From the NCBI GenBank assembly GCA_950022655.1, contig OX465579.1, forward strand, positions 38,605,950 to 38,669,949: a DNA stretch of 64,000 bases, read 5' to 3'. Shown one piece after another: positions 31,301 through 35,583 of this stretch (position 1 is its first letter; each line of letters starts with the position of its first letter). The stretch is from Alentia gelatinosa. Its lineage: Eukaryota > Annelida > Polychaeta > Phyllodocida > Polynoidae. The notes under the pieces were generated by a model. That model was not told the DNA's origin. It saw only the letters and a program-made list of their open reading frames with translations, and made no database searches. The position numbers and the translations under genes are program-made.

Positions 31301-32754
31301 TTTTTTGGCACCAACTTCGTAGGAAAATGTGTCTGGAGAGTGCAAGAAAAACCACATTTGCATATATGCTATGCAGTGCTGCTATCTGGTGAGAATTTGG
31401 GAAACTAAAGTCAGTTTCTTCAGTCAAGTCAGGGAAGTGGTCTAGTTCTATGGTCAAGTCAGAGAACTAGAGACCCCTCTAGATCCATAAATCATGTCTC
31501 TGTTGTTTCCTTAGACTGTTTCACAGAACATTGCAAAAGGATTTATTCAATATGGAATATGAGAAATGCTTGTCAAAATTTCCATTTCCGCATGGCACCT
31601 CCCCTTGCACACAGACAGTTAGACTGGCCTCAGTCCCTGTGTCCTACCCATCCACCCCTTCTGAGTGACACAGGGACTGGTCTCATCTGTAATCGGCCGT
31701 GTAGACTGGCGCGATTTTGCGCCACACTCTCCAAGCAGAGGTCTGGCTACTGGTCAGGATATCTGCTGGGAGATTGATACCCTCTCACTTTGATCTCAAT
31801 CGAGACATAGTCAGGAGTTGGCGAAATATATTGCTATGACAACACAGGCAGCCAGGGAACTGCAGGAGGGGAGGCGGGAGGGTTAGAGGGAGGTATAGGG
31901 TTACAGGGAGTGGCTTGGGGTCATAGCAGATTCTGGTCAGAGTGGACAAGTCTTTGATTCATGGGCCAGTCAGAGAAGGACACATGCTATAATGAATTGT
32001 ATTCAGATTTTCTTAAATCATTTAATGAATGTTCATAATCAAAGACTTGAGCAAGTCTAACAGACAGTAGGCCTGCCATGGACATGCCCATTAAAACATC
32101 ATGGTCAGCTCCCGCCTCCCTTCCCCTTTAGGGACTATTATGGAACCCCTGACCCATAACATTACAAAGCCTCTGTATTAATATTATTTTCTGTTGGTAA
32201 TTTCAACATGTCTTATGCTACTTGTATTGAGTTTTAAATGCACCGGCCTTTTAAAAGCCAACAATTCTATTTTAAAATGTACACTTTGCTCTTGTTAGAC
32301 ACCGTATTTTGTCTCAGTAAAGTCTGATATTGCTGTTGTTGTTTATATTCAACATAATTATCTTTGGTTAACTTCAGGAGTACCAATGTATACAAGACCA
32401 ATATCAGCCCGTCCTATTTCGGCAAGAGTCAAAAGTGCGGCAGGAAAACAGGTTAACACACCAGATGCTAAACCTGCGAAAATGGAACCACCAAAACCCA
32501 AGACTGAAGAAAACCAAAAGGCCGAGTTACAGGCAAAACAAGATGAAAAGCCTCTGACGACTTCCAAGGTGGCAGAGGAGTCTAAGCAAATAAAAACACG
32601 GCCTTCTACAAGACGCGACCAGAAGAAAACGACAAGAAGTCAATCCGGCGGAACGCCTACTCGAAGTCGGCCTGCGACGTTAGAGGAAAAGGCCAACGTG
32701 GCCAGCAAGATTGCTAGCAGCTCGAACGCATCTCAGGCGTGCGTGATATTATAA
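1..32754 (+). CDS. Roco family protein: LRR-EF-hand-LRR-Roc-COR-TIR-TIR with C-terminal CAAX box (5' partial, 30 exons)
   Basis: Exons joined by GT-AG sites and matching phases: 1-48, 238-385, 980-1425, 1517-1642, 5100-5421, 6061-6226, 7800-7968, 9328-9474, 9652-9741, 10234-10340, 11200-11278, 11704-11850, 12184-12348, 12673-12765, 17533-17627, 18148-18295, 18604-18923, 19032-19098, 19325-19486, 22282-22371, 22715-23038, 24090-24161, 24949-25059, 25682-25855, 26198-26323, 26596-26721, 26992-27171, 27796-27899, 28376-28566, 32378-32754. They sum to 4,920 bases, exactly 1,640 codons with one terminal stop. Seen: LRRs (about 66-256 and 300-385), EF-hand loop (266-277), Roc P-loop GLGGAGKT (411-418), DFAGQ (463-467), THAD (520-523), COR (about 590-830), TIR-1 (about 902-1015), TIR-2 (about 1099-1214), basic tail, CVIL end. 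Known: Roc-COR is a GTP-dependent dimerising switch; TIR domains signal or cleave NAD. Inferred: GTP-regulated membrane-tethered TIR effector, probably innate immunity or cell death. The start lies upstream of the window. Confidence 0.9.
238..385 (+). CDS. Roco gene exon b: lysine-rich linker before the LRRs
   Basis: The acceptor cttccag ends at 237. The frame AERPSAFIQ... runs open to the donor gtaata at 386, ending in phase 1, and the next exon starts with the matching AA, completing a Glu codon. It holds a short basic run (KMKKKKKTKNRK), which could be a nuclear or phospholipid-binding patch. No domain recognised. Confidence 0.7.
386..979 (+). other. Intron, no recognised element
   Basis: Donor gtaata, acceptor tatcttttag. 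AT-rich sequence; I see no repeat family, RNA gene or coding exon on either strand. Confidence 0.5.
980..1425 (+). CDS. Roco gene exon c: leucine-rich repeats, first block
   Basis: 148 codons holding about six LRR units of the intracellular L-x-x-L-x-L-x-x-N/C-x-L type (LTNLAVLNLENCNLSAIPG, then HLIVLRLFKNQLTAIPE, LQELDMRDNPVTTIPD and later units). LRRs like these precede Roc in LRRK, MFHAS1 and related Roco proteins and usually bind partners. Donor gtgatg, phase 0. Confidence 0.9.
1517..1642 (+). CDS. Roco gene exon d: end of first LRR block
   Basis: Acceptor ttttcag, 42 codons, donor gtaggt. It continues the last LRR (ELEYLKINGIPWPDP) and ends in a non-repeat stretch with a short T/N/S-rich run. 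Phase 0 on both sides, so it is a removable exon without frame change. Confidence 0.85.
2039..2290. repeat. Degenerate CCAACA/CAACACC low-complexity tract
   Basis: About 250 bases on the + strand consist almost only of A, C and T in short imperfect repeats such as ccaacaccca. Open frames over it give Pro/Thr/Gln-rich or Val/Gly-rich translations, which are composition artefacts. A GT-rich counterpart (gttgctgtgggt repeats) lies at 1,755-1,830. Confidence 0.7.
2642..3697 (+). mobile_element. Family A transposon copy 1
   Basis: Starts attagcaggtggac, the 5' end shared by all A copies, and runs through the shared body (cagttgcttacaccctaggaa, acttgttttaggaatcagt) and a CCCT tract to gagttttaaatgtgcccacc, a decayed form of the 3' end. 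It lacks the first 100 or so bases after the terminus. Non-coding; lies in a Roco intron. Confidence 0.75.
3482..3628. repeat. (CCCT)n microsatellite
   Basis: About 36 perfect CCCT units inside family A copy 1, directly after the element segment ending ttcacggattc. Confidence 0.98.
3840..4824. mobile_element. Family C element, TTAA-flanked with terminal inverted repeats
   Basis: TTAA at 3,840-3,843 and again at 4,821-4,824 bracket inverted ends: GGCCTGTATTCCACCAA at left, and the complement of GCCTGTATTCCACCAAACAA at right. TTAA target duplication is the hallmark of piggyBac-type transposons; the ends do not let me go further. About 0.98 kb, GC-richer than its surroundings, no transposase recognised, so probably a non-autonomous copy. 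Related sequence is at 13,373-15,790. Confidence 0.8.
5100..5421 (+). CDS. Roco gene exon e: EF-hand loop and second LRR block
   Basis: Acceptor cattccag, donor gtgagc, ends phase 1. Opens with FWMNLFDDYDLNNDACLSPD; residues D266-x-N-x-D-x-C-L-S-x-x-E277 fit an EF-hand calcium loop, with Ala where Gly is usual. Further LRRs follow (RLRFLIIEYSAVTLIPDSI, LVKLQVSNNLYLQSI). An EF-hand inside the LRR region is unusual for Roco proteins. Confidence 0.88.
6061..6226 (+). CDS. Roco gene exon f: last LRR and Roc P-loop
   Basis: Starts in phase 1 (completing a Glu codon) and reads a final LRR-like segment (NVKNCPNLRTPPREIV) and then TKLMFVGLGGAGKT, the Walker A/G1 motif of the Roc GTPase at residues 411-418. 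Ends phase 2 within the codon after AAAACG. Splitting Roc right after the P-loop is compensated exactly by the next exon (S-L-M-R). Confidence 0.95.
6279..7518 (+). mobile_element. Family A transposon copy 2
   Basis: Full-length-looking copy: attagcaggtggacggttgg at 6,279 and, near the end, gcatccacctgctaa with the ggcatttaaaggcc hairpin and cacacttagctcttgt. It carries poly-G runs at 6,507, 6,677 and 7,141 in the same relative positions as other copies. An internal block (6,810-7,020: atcagccgtctttgaa..., ctttgagcatggagcc) recurs at 37,980-38,215 and 53,565-53,720. Confidence 0.85.
7800..7968 (+). CDS. Roco gene exon g: Roc switch region
   Basis: Acceptor ttccctag, donor gtaagg. Completes GKTSLMRAL and reaches LTFNVWDFAGQTVYY: the G3 motif D463-x-x-G466-Q467. 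Gln follows the Gly as in Ras-like GTPases, so hydrolysis may be intact. Phase 2 to 0. Confidence 0.95.
7969..8870 (+). other. Intron segment, nothing recognised
   Basis: AT-rich; short open frames here look like chance. I see no family A-H sequence before the Penelope-related fragment at about 8,880. Confidence 0.4.
8880..9052 (+). mobile_element. Fragment related to 24,600-24,785; hammerhead-like core, possibly from a Penelope-like element
   Basis: Contains ccctgaagaagaccacatag with gtcgaaat after it: CTGAAGA (8,894-8,900), one A, a 4-bp stem GACC/GGTC (8,902-8,914) and GAAA (8,915-8,918). Downstream shares tggttgatgtac and atgtggtttgtggtcaaact with the copy at 24.6 kb. Minimal hammerhead ribozymes are known in Penelope-like terminal repeats; the flanking stem I is not convincing in this copy. 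Confidence 0.5.
9328..9474 (+). CDS. Roco gene exon h: Roc G4 motif
   Basis: FFLSKRAVYVLVWNTRLGF continues the Roc fold (FL-K-x-x-VYVLVW is typical after switch II) and ends IFIVGTHADQ, where THAD takes the place of the G4 N/TKxD guanine-recognition motif, as commonly seen in Roco and MFHAS1 proteins. 49 codons, phase 0 both sides. Confidence 0.95.
9652..9741 (+). CDS. Roco gene exon i: end of Roc, G5-like
   Basis: 30 codons, acceptor ccatttcag, donor gtaagt. Amphipathic helix (EIPQQKLKERFPNIVSF) then LKVSSRTGE, in the position of the G5 SA motif. Phase 0 both sides. Confidence 0.9.
9742..10233 (+). other. Intron, no recognised element
   Basis: AT-rich, no repeat or RNA gene seen. Confidence 0.4.
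10234..10340 (+). CDS. Roco gene exon j: Roc-COR junction
   Basis: GVLSLLSQLVKVTFDQPYIG then IPEAWINLEKLIL: the typical helix linking Roc to COR, with the P-x-x-W-x-x-L pattern. Ends phase 2 (GG|), joined to the next exon by G. Confidence 0.9.
10341..11199 (+). other. Intron, no recognised element
   Basis: AT-rich; contains a local duplication of gcgaaattaattcttgggga-type sequence derived from the exon end (10,325-10,345 and 10,395-10,415). No RNA gene or transposon seen. Confidence 0.4.
11200..11278 (+). CDS. Roco gene exon k: COR N-terminal helix
   Basis: Short exon, 1 base + 26 codons: ERSTSNMVDWDRVCCIAMKA. Acceptor ttgatctag, donor gtaatg, phase 2 to 0. Confidence 0.85.
11704..11850 (+). 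CDS. Roco gene exon l: COR core
   Basis: RRAVLFLHELGTLQFFDNEL then VVINPQWIVDVM: the diagnostic COR signature (helix, h-x-x-L-G-x-L-x-x-F, then h-x-x-x-P-x-W-h-h-D-h-h). Phase 0 both sides. Confidence 0.95.
12184..12348 (+). CDS. Roco gene exon m: COR
   Basis: GHLRHADIGTIWKDYPSLLH, then LLHLTEVFDLTFPLPDREES and IVPCLLAKEEPQ. This G-x-h-x-x-x-x-h-x-x-h-W ... hPxLL order is the standard COR winged-helix segment (compare GWLSHSxLxxIW ... FLVPSLLP in other Rocos). Phase 0. Confidence 0.95.
12673..12765 (+). CDS. Roco gene exon n: COR
   Basis: IEWPAADENTRDLKMVYTFD then YLPAGLFNRAQ: the COR motif h-Y-x-F-x-h-h-P-x-G-h-F-x-R. 31 codons, donor gtaaac. Confidence 0.93.
13766..14389 (-). mobile_element. 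Family D element copy 1
   Basis: About 624 bp bounded by TTCTCGGGAGCGG and its complement CCGCTCCCGAGAA. Contains the D landmarks (agctttctgttattatcgct, cttcgcgggtacgagagtgcac, gtaacgggtaggtccggccg on the complement). Opposite orientation to copies 2 and 3. No coding capacity recognised. Confidence 0.85.
15175..15777 (+). mobile_element. Family D element copy 2
   Basis: About 603 bp with the same inverted ends; inserted in the right terminal repeat of family C. Shares gcggtgcagtgcactctcgt and gatcgagcgataataacaga with copy 3. No clear target duplication. Confidence 0.85.
16029..16659 (+). mobile_element. Family D element copy 3
   Basis: About 631 bp with the same ends, inserted into family A between catgta and tttttgcc; joining these flanks restores the catgtatttttgcc of other A copies with no duplicated bases. 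Confidence 0.88.
17533..17627 (+). CDS. Roco gene exon o: COR C-terminal part
   Basis: VRLYQFSESSSMWKEGSVLK then NNHVALVKQTK: COR subdomain with the conserved W-x-x-G-h/V-h-h strand pattern. Acceptor attgttttag is fused to the 3' end of family A copy 3. Ends phase 2. Confidence 0.92.
17628..18147 (+). other. Intron, no recognised element
   Basis: AT-rich sequence, no transposon or RNA gene seen. Confidence 0.4.
18148..18295 (+). CDS. Roco gene exon p: COR end
   Basis: DNEVMVRVSGTKPENVLLLV then FEGLISTFFQGVKYEYSLPC: the h-x-h-x-V-x-G x(n) h-h-x-x-V helix-strand pattern of the COR C-subdomain. The final CRDCMK resembles the C-x-x-C seen after COR in several Rocos. Phase 2 to 0. Confidence 0.9.
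18604..18923 (+). CDS. Roco gene exon q: linker and start of TIR-1
   Basis: Acceptor tgccttgcag. About 65 residues of linker (conserved-looking H/C run LFLQCHTHFHTL), then LAYDVFFLYSKGD, a TIR box-1 strand (Y-D-V-F-h-h-Y/S) at residues 902-908. Ends phase 2 (TG|gtggg) after AAGFK. Confidence 0.88.
19032..19098 (+). CDS. Roco gene exon r: TIR-1 middle
   Basis: CMYEEDMESTTVDELLSVMR then NCK: strand B (G-F-K-C-M-Y-E-E-D), loop and the helix before the core strand. Phase 2 to 0. Confidence 0.85.
19325..19486 (+). CDS. Roco gene exon s: TIR-1 C-terminal part, predicted inactive
   Basis: VFLVCVSDGFVVDEHCQRLF: core strand then the helix where NAD-cleaving TIRs carry S-x-x-C-x-x-E. Here Cys977 remains but the Glu position is Leu980 (C-Q-R-L). 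Then LLLMVGEGRGW, the last strand. Likely a scaffolding, non-catalytic TIR. Confidence 0.88.
20384..21147. mobile_element. Family H element 1 (GATCTCAAGTTGAGATC palindromes)
   Basis: Left end ccctgggggttgtttttcag, right end ctcaactgaaaaacagggcc: imperfect inverted repeats. The interior is studded with ctcaacttgaga palindromes (20,412, 20,528, 20,683, 20,700, 20,940, 21,050). Ends of CAGGG... type occur in hAT-like elements, but no transposase is present and the class is not proven. Confidence 0.65.
21138..22005. mobile_element. Family H element 2, CAGGGCCCTG terminal inverted repeats
   Basis: Left CAGGGCCCTGTTTTTTAGTC and right GACTAAAAAACAGGGCCCTG are perfect 20-base inverted repeats, continuing as acgacat/atgtcgt-type similarity. 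Inside is a second inverted pair (cctataatcgtttcaaatat near 21,400; atttggtacgattataggtt near 21,700). Related interior sequence lies at 46,330-46,470. Non-coding. Confidence 0.85.
22282..22371 (+). CDS. Roco gene exon t: inter-TIR helix
   Basis: VYINFQRMAQYDDRFRALIE then RLKQKLGRVQ: strongly helical, basic. 30 codons, phase 0 both sides; closes TIR-1 (YINF) and links to TIR-2. Confidence 0.85.
22715..23038 (+). CDS. Roco gene exon u: linker and start of TIR-2
   Basis: The start is the in-frame acceptor aatcag at 22,714; a weak pyrimidine tract makes it the least certain boundary of the gene. Helical linker (KHEIAADILKHLSPQY), then TPDVFLSYAWSNSR (residues 1098-1111), a textbook TIR box 1, and KIKEFLEDNGLTVWIDLEQT, strand B with the W-x-D motif. 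Ends phase 0. Confidence 0.88.
23039..23690 (+). other. Intron segment, nothing recognised
   Basis: AT-rich and unique-looking; no family member seen before the A fragment at 23,690. Confidence 0.4.
23690..24066 (+). mobile_element. Family A 3' fragment
   Basis: gtgtgcattgatccatgaag, then the A 3' end in diverged form (gcgtcctcccactaatttgg, ggcctttgaaggcc, cacacttgtctcttgttt). It ends 24 bases before the next Roco exon. Confidence 0.7.
24090..24161 (+). CDS. Roco gene exon v: TIR-2 core
   Basis: AGLFEDIAAGMKKSKVVVAC then LSDE: the helix and core strand of TIR (L-F-E-D-I-A-x-G-h-x-x-S-x-V-V-V). 24 codons, phase 0. Confidence 0.92.
24600..24785 (+). mobile_element. Fragment with hammerhead-like motif (second copy)
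   Basis: Core CTGACGA (24,623-24,629), one A, stem GACC/GGTC (24,631-24,634 with 24,643-24,646), GAAA (24,647-24,650), then tatata. An outer helix is also possible: agtccttgcc upstream against ggcaa and aggact downstream (24,657-24,671). This is the layout of a minimal type I hammerhead with a tiny stem III; the extra A before stem II departs from the consensus. Shares its downstream 100 bases with 8,930-9,050. Confidence 0.5.
24949..25059 (+). CDS. Roco gene exon w: TIR-2 with candidate catalytic Glu
   Basis: YVLSDNCQMEFRFAHIALRV: S1181-x-x-C1184-x-x-E1187 matches the S-x-W-C-x-x-E helix of NAD-cleaving TIRs, with Asn for Trp. Then PIVLVIVGTGFQWEA. 37 codons, phase 0. Glu1187 is predicted to be the nucleophilic residue by family comparison only. 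Confidence 0.92.
25239..25258. repeat. Poly-C tract
   Basis: A 20-base C run in a Roco intron; no family A sequence directly around it. Confidence 0.95.
25682..25855 (+). CDS. Roco gene exon x: post-TIR-2 helices
   Basis: IGMLSLGYPKVNFQVANN then helical ERVTSHADELRVERPLS. The first part probably closes TIR-2 (GYPKVNF in place of the final strand-helix). 58 codons, phase 0. No further domain recognised. Confidence 0.85.
26198..26323 (+). CDS. Roco gene exon y: C-terminal module, start
   Basis: ELYELAQRKFLRQISSYTEF then DPYPRLFVVDLNYD. Y-x-x-h-Y-P-R-L-h-h-h-h strand; reminiscent of a small alpha/beta fold but not identified. 42 codons, phase 0. Confidence 0.85.
26596..26721 (+). CDS. Roco gene exon z: acidic linker and Cys-containing strand
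   Basis: GKAGLDDLDIEVDFDKRDTK then GMFCIKTLCEHEG. The first half is acidic; CIKTLCEHEGGW continues into the next exon (phase 0). Confidence 0.85.
26992..27171 (+). CDS. Roco gene exon aa: helical C-terminal module
   Basis: GWHSVTSGVSVEIGGTSLAK then helices (MACILAILKHSEINLHII, RVLQLLEK). 60 codons, phase 0. Unrecognised; the pattern (W-H pair, then two amphipathic helices) looks like a genuine folded domain. Confidence 0.87.
27213..27490. repeat. Family G repeat copy 1
   Basis: tctcacccctagtatttttg ... aacaggggtgagataaacag ... gaccaaaacttgttagtttc, shared with 43,673-43,965 and in part with 35,080-35,210 (reverse), 41,835-41,900 and 51,360-51,660. It has internal complementarity (tctcacccct/aggggtgaga; ggtcaaag/ctttgacc), so it can fold. 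Confidence 0.8.
27796..27899 (+). CDS. Roco gene exon ab
   Basis: KAGLQPQVDLKPLYTLIREY then VMAKDSTLTRGGLA. Ends phase 2 (AG|gtgagc). Continues the unrecognised C-terminal module. Confidence 0.87.
28376..28566 (+). CDS. Roco gene exon ac: WLCEEH module and acidic linker
   Basis: CYLPSGKVLWLCEEHRAEAR: Cys ... W-L-C-x-x-H, perhaps a small metal or structural motif closing the module, then an acidic Pro-rich linker (LTEEEVPPPTDVLTDTPE). Strikingly GC-rich compared with the rest of the gene. The donor is either gtggtc at 28,564 or gtcagt at 28,567; both keep phase 1, differing by one Gly. Confidence 0.87.
28624..28644. repeat. Poly-G tract
   Basis: About 16-18 G in a row just after the Roco exon at 28,376. 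Confidence 0.95.
28684..29012 (+). mobile_element. tRNA-derived SINE, near full length
   Basis: The head is tRNA-like: ggggagttagctcagtggtt (A box), acttgtaat (anticodon-loop-like, TGT), gagttccgagtcccactgc (B box). Then a body (agaactctcacctcggtaaa, tgatcaccaccctg) and tail (gttgactggatgttaaatca, acgaaacaaacaaa). Other copies: 42,121-42,352 (reverse, head and body) and 50,773-50,933 (body and tail). The anticodon arm is not clean, so it is not a functional tRNA. Confidence 0.85.
29177..30829 (+). mobile_element. Family A copy 5
   Basis: Begins accagcaggtgcaacgttga; the full body runs to gcgtccacctgctcatttgg and cacacttagctcttgttta. Carries poly-G at 29,400 and about 29,976, a short CCCT remnant at 30,667, and a nested small element at about 29,520-29,690. 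Confidence 0.85.
29520..29697. mobile_element. Small insertion with cttataagccgacccc repeats
   Basis: taccgtaaaaccgcacttat then aagccgacccc, repeated as ccccacttataagccgaccc at 29,620, followed by a 30-base C tract. Terminal-like TACCGTAAA resembles the MITE at 34,528. Confidence 0.5.
30840..31010 (+). mobile_element. Family A internal fragment
   Basis: cacctgctattcctgtattt, poly-G, then gtttattcagcatattcaca and atgttctagtaatcag: body segment of family A, directly behind copy 5. Confidence 0.6.
31742..31921 (+). repeat. Family F repeat copy 1
   Basis: ggctactggtcaggatatct ... cactttgatctcaatcgaga ... gggttacagggagtggcttg; second copy at 39,468-39,640 in the same orientation. Confidence 0.8.
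32205..32298 (+). mobile_element. Family A 3'-end fragment before the last Roco exon
   Basis: cttgtattgagttttaaatg, ggccttttaaaagcc, cactttgctcttgtta: the 3' terminus only. 80 bases upstream of the terminal coding exon. Confidence 0.65.
32378..32754 (+). CDS. Roco gene terminal exon: basic tail with CVIL prenylation box
   Basis: 125 codons including TAA at 32,752-32,754. The translation is Lys/Arg/Ser/Thr/Pro-rich and low in complexity (YTRPISARPISARVKSAAGK, RRDQKKTTRSQSGG) and ends SQACVIL. Cys1636-V-I-L is a CAAX motif; a final Leu favours geranylgeranylation, and the polybasic tract would reinforce membrane binding as in small GTPases. Phase 1 start. Confidence 0.93.
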
Positions 32755-34140
32755 TTGTGATTAGCCAATTCCGTCCCTTTTCTAGGATGCATGTCTCCAC
32801 GTTATGTGTGAATGTAATAAGATCATATACCTTTATGCGGATTGCTATCATATAATTACCGCTGCTCCCATAGTGTATGTCACGTTGGTTGCACTGACCT
32901 ACTTTGGAAGATTGAAGACAGGTTTGTAAATAATGAATATGGCAAAAATAAATCGAACCATTATCATTCGTCCACCCACACCATGTATTCTGATATATGT
33001 ATAGATGTGCACATGTATTTCTATTGAATAGTGAATTTTGTAACTGTTCAGTAATATGTGACGTACTCGAAGACAGATAAAAGTTGGATAGCCCCTACTC
33101 AGATTGCGTTGCAGCTGAATTATAGAACAAAAATGGGACACTTCTTCAGTTTTATACAAAAACTCAAAATTAAATTTACTGATCTATTGAAAAGTGAGCC
33201 AGCGAAATTAGTAATAATGGTGTTGTTCCGAAATGAAGGTAAACAATAAGGAAATACCTCAGGTTAATCACTATATCCATACCCATCTTCATCTCGTCAC
33301 CTAACAAACTGCTGATGCAAAAATCGATCGCAAATGTATAAGATCATGAATACTCCAACATAACGATCCACTGCTCTACACTACCACTGAATGTAATATG
33401 TAACACACGTTGTAAAGTATGAGGGACCAGGAGACAGATCGGGCCTGGAGCCTGGAGATATTTGTACGATTGATAAACTAATAAAACTTGTCTTTTTTAA
33501 GAACAAATATATACACATGATATTTATTCAACTTGTAATAGACCAATATTGTGTTATATACTGTAATGAATCGAAGTGTTTTCCCTGGTCTTAACTGTGA
33601 TATTTTGGTAAGTTATTATGGACCCAGGAAATATAGTATCTGTATAAATCGTTTAGGTGTTAATATATTTAAAAGTAGAGACAACAATTTCATAAATGTG
33701 ACTATTGTGAGACAACCACTCAAAATGGTATTAATTTGAAAAGCTATTTAGGCTCATTGTGTGTAAGTATTATCATCTTAAGTGATCCAGTGTCAACAAA
33801 TGAAACGAAGAATTATATTTGAAGAATGAAACATTATACCTTGGTCTTTGTGTTATTACTACAATCGCAATACTTTGGAATTAGAAGTTAGTTATGATGT
33901 CAATTTCTCTGAACAGGATTCCCTGCTTATTGTTTGAAATTTACAGATATTGGAACTCCATTGTTGAAAGGAAGGTCAAGTCAAAGATTAAGTGACCGGA
34001 GGATAAGGTTTTCAGTTAAAGTGGCGTTGTGTTGCCGTGCTTCTTCAAGCACTGAACCCACGGACTACACAACAGCACAACTTACACTCTGTAATTCAGT
34101 GTTTAGGTGTACCATAAGTATAGTTCTGTAATACAAGATT
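32755..34140 (+). other. Roco 3' UTR and intergenic DNA
   Basis: AT-rich, without recognised repeats. Short open frames (for example 33,058-33,249) look like chance. The convergent ARMC1 gene ends just beyond. Confidence 0.4.
32947..32952 (+). terminator. Possible poly(A) signal of the Roco gene
   Basis: AATAAA about 190 bases after the stop codon; another at 33,480-33,485. Which is used cannot be told. Confidence 0.35.
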
Positions 34141-34177
34141 AAAAACTGAATATATTCCATCCACATTTGTATACAAT

Positions 34178-34183
34178 TTTATT
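34178..34183 (-). terminator. ARMC1: Possible poly(A) signal of ARMC1
   Basis: AATAAA on the - strand, the first seen downstream of the ARMC1 stop codon (about 1.2 kb away). Confidence 0.45.
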
Positions 34184-34527
34184 CATACTTGTCAGAGTAT
34201 CACAACAACCATACTTAACAATCAAAAGTTCAATCATACAACATCTATACCTCTTTGTTTAGAGAGATCTTGAATAATCACTAATGCAGAAAACAACAAT
34301 GTACAAAGTGACAAGTCTTTTTATAAATATCATTAAGCGTCTTGCTCCACACATAATCAATGTGATATGAAAGAATACATGTACACAACAAGAGGAAATA
34401 GTTCTATGATCATCTAAAATAATGAAATGAGGTTTTGTGTTGCACGTTGCATTGAACTTTGTTCCAAACGGACTACAGCGGATCCAGTTCATTTACATGA
34501 GCTGTAATACCCTACGACAAATTCAAC

Positions 34528-34725
34528 TACCGTAAATTCCCGCGTATAAGGCGAGTCTTGTATGTGAACCAAACCCCTAGTGTGTCAGGGTGCGTCTTAT
34601 ACACTGATTTTTCTCAAAACACTCAACCCCCAGTTGCGTTTTAAAGGGTTTTCCCCAAACCCCCAGTTGCGTTTTAAAGGGTTTCCCAAAGTCGGGGTGC
34701 GTCTTATACGCGGGAATTAACGGTA
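34528..34725. mobile_element. MITE with TACCGTAAATTCCCGCG ends
   Basis: Left taccgtaaattcccgcgtat, right atacgcgggaattaacggta: near-perfect inverted repeats about 22 bp long. Inside, ccccagttgcgttttaaagg is tandemly repeated. 198 bp, probably within the ARMC1 3' UTR. Confidence 0.85.
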
Positions 34726-35079
34726 CATAAGATCTACAAGAGCTTTTTGTGGACTAAATTATCTAGAATATGGTTCATCGTCAACTTACATATCACCTGT
34801 TAACTTCTAAGATTCAAACGTGTATAATGAATTACATTCTGCTTTTATGAAGAAAGCGGTCACATGGCCAATTATGTGTATGCTACATTCCCTGGTTATA
34901 CACAGGTAGAAGGCAGTCACTCGATCTGCTATGTTGATATGACACTAACGTATTACCAATATATAGAGGGCAGACCCAGGATCAATACTGAGCAGAAGAC
35001 AACCTTGGTTGAGTACTGGTTCAACTATAGATATGTCGTGGTTCACAAACTAAAGAAGCCAGTAAGTTTGGGTTAAAGC

Positions 35080-35212
35080 CGTCGTTCTCTACGAGTTTGA
35101 TGCTGAGTGATAAGAGCGAGGCAACAGCCAAGTGAATATCACGTAGTGTTCAAACAAGTTGGAAAACAATGACTTTGTCCAAACCGAGTTGCCTTCTGGT
35201 GAGATAATAGCT
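35080..35212 (-). repeat. Family G fragment (reverse)
   Basis: The reverse complement reads ctcgctcttatcactcagca and gtttgaacactacgtgatat, matching the 3' half of family G with moderate divergence. Confidence 0.6.
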
Positions 35213-35385
35213 TTAAACAGACTGTACATGTATTTCGGACGGTGTGTAAGAGTAGATGTATGTCCCTTTGTACAATAAAGCCTCTAGATCAACCACATGT
35301 AGAATAAAGTCTGTAGATCAAGTATGTGTTGAATGCAGCCCATGGTAAAGTTCAATTCAAATACATGGAAGATTAGGAATCTGTG

Positions 35386-35583
35386 CTACCAATAGAATGA
35401 TGTTGCTAGATAGCTACCTACAGACTTAATGAAGCGCCAGCCTCCAGGAGAATCTGCCGCTGACCCCATCCTAGCCATGTTCTTGTCACCTTTAATAGGG
35501 CTATCGTCATCAGAAGGGTAGTCGGGCATCTTTACATTTTCTTTGTTCACCTCCGATGGTTTTAACCCAAACGAAACCAATGT
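35386..35583 (-). CDS. ARMC1: ARMC1 last exon
   Basis: Acceptor tttgcaacag, 66 codons including TAG-type stop. Reads TLVSFGLKPSEVNKENVKMP then DYPSDDDSPIKGDKNMARMG and ends SYLATSFYW, the family's conserved C-terminus. Confidence 0.93.
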   Translation of the reverse strand, partial: TLVSFGLKPSEVNKENVKMPDYPSDDDSPIKGDKNMARMGSAADSPGGWRFIKSVGSYLATSFYW

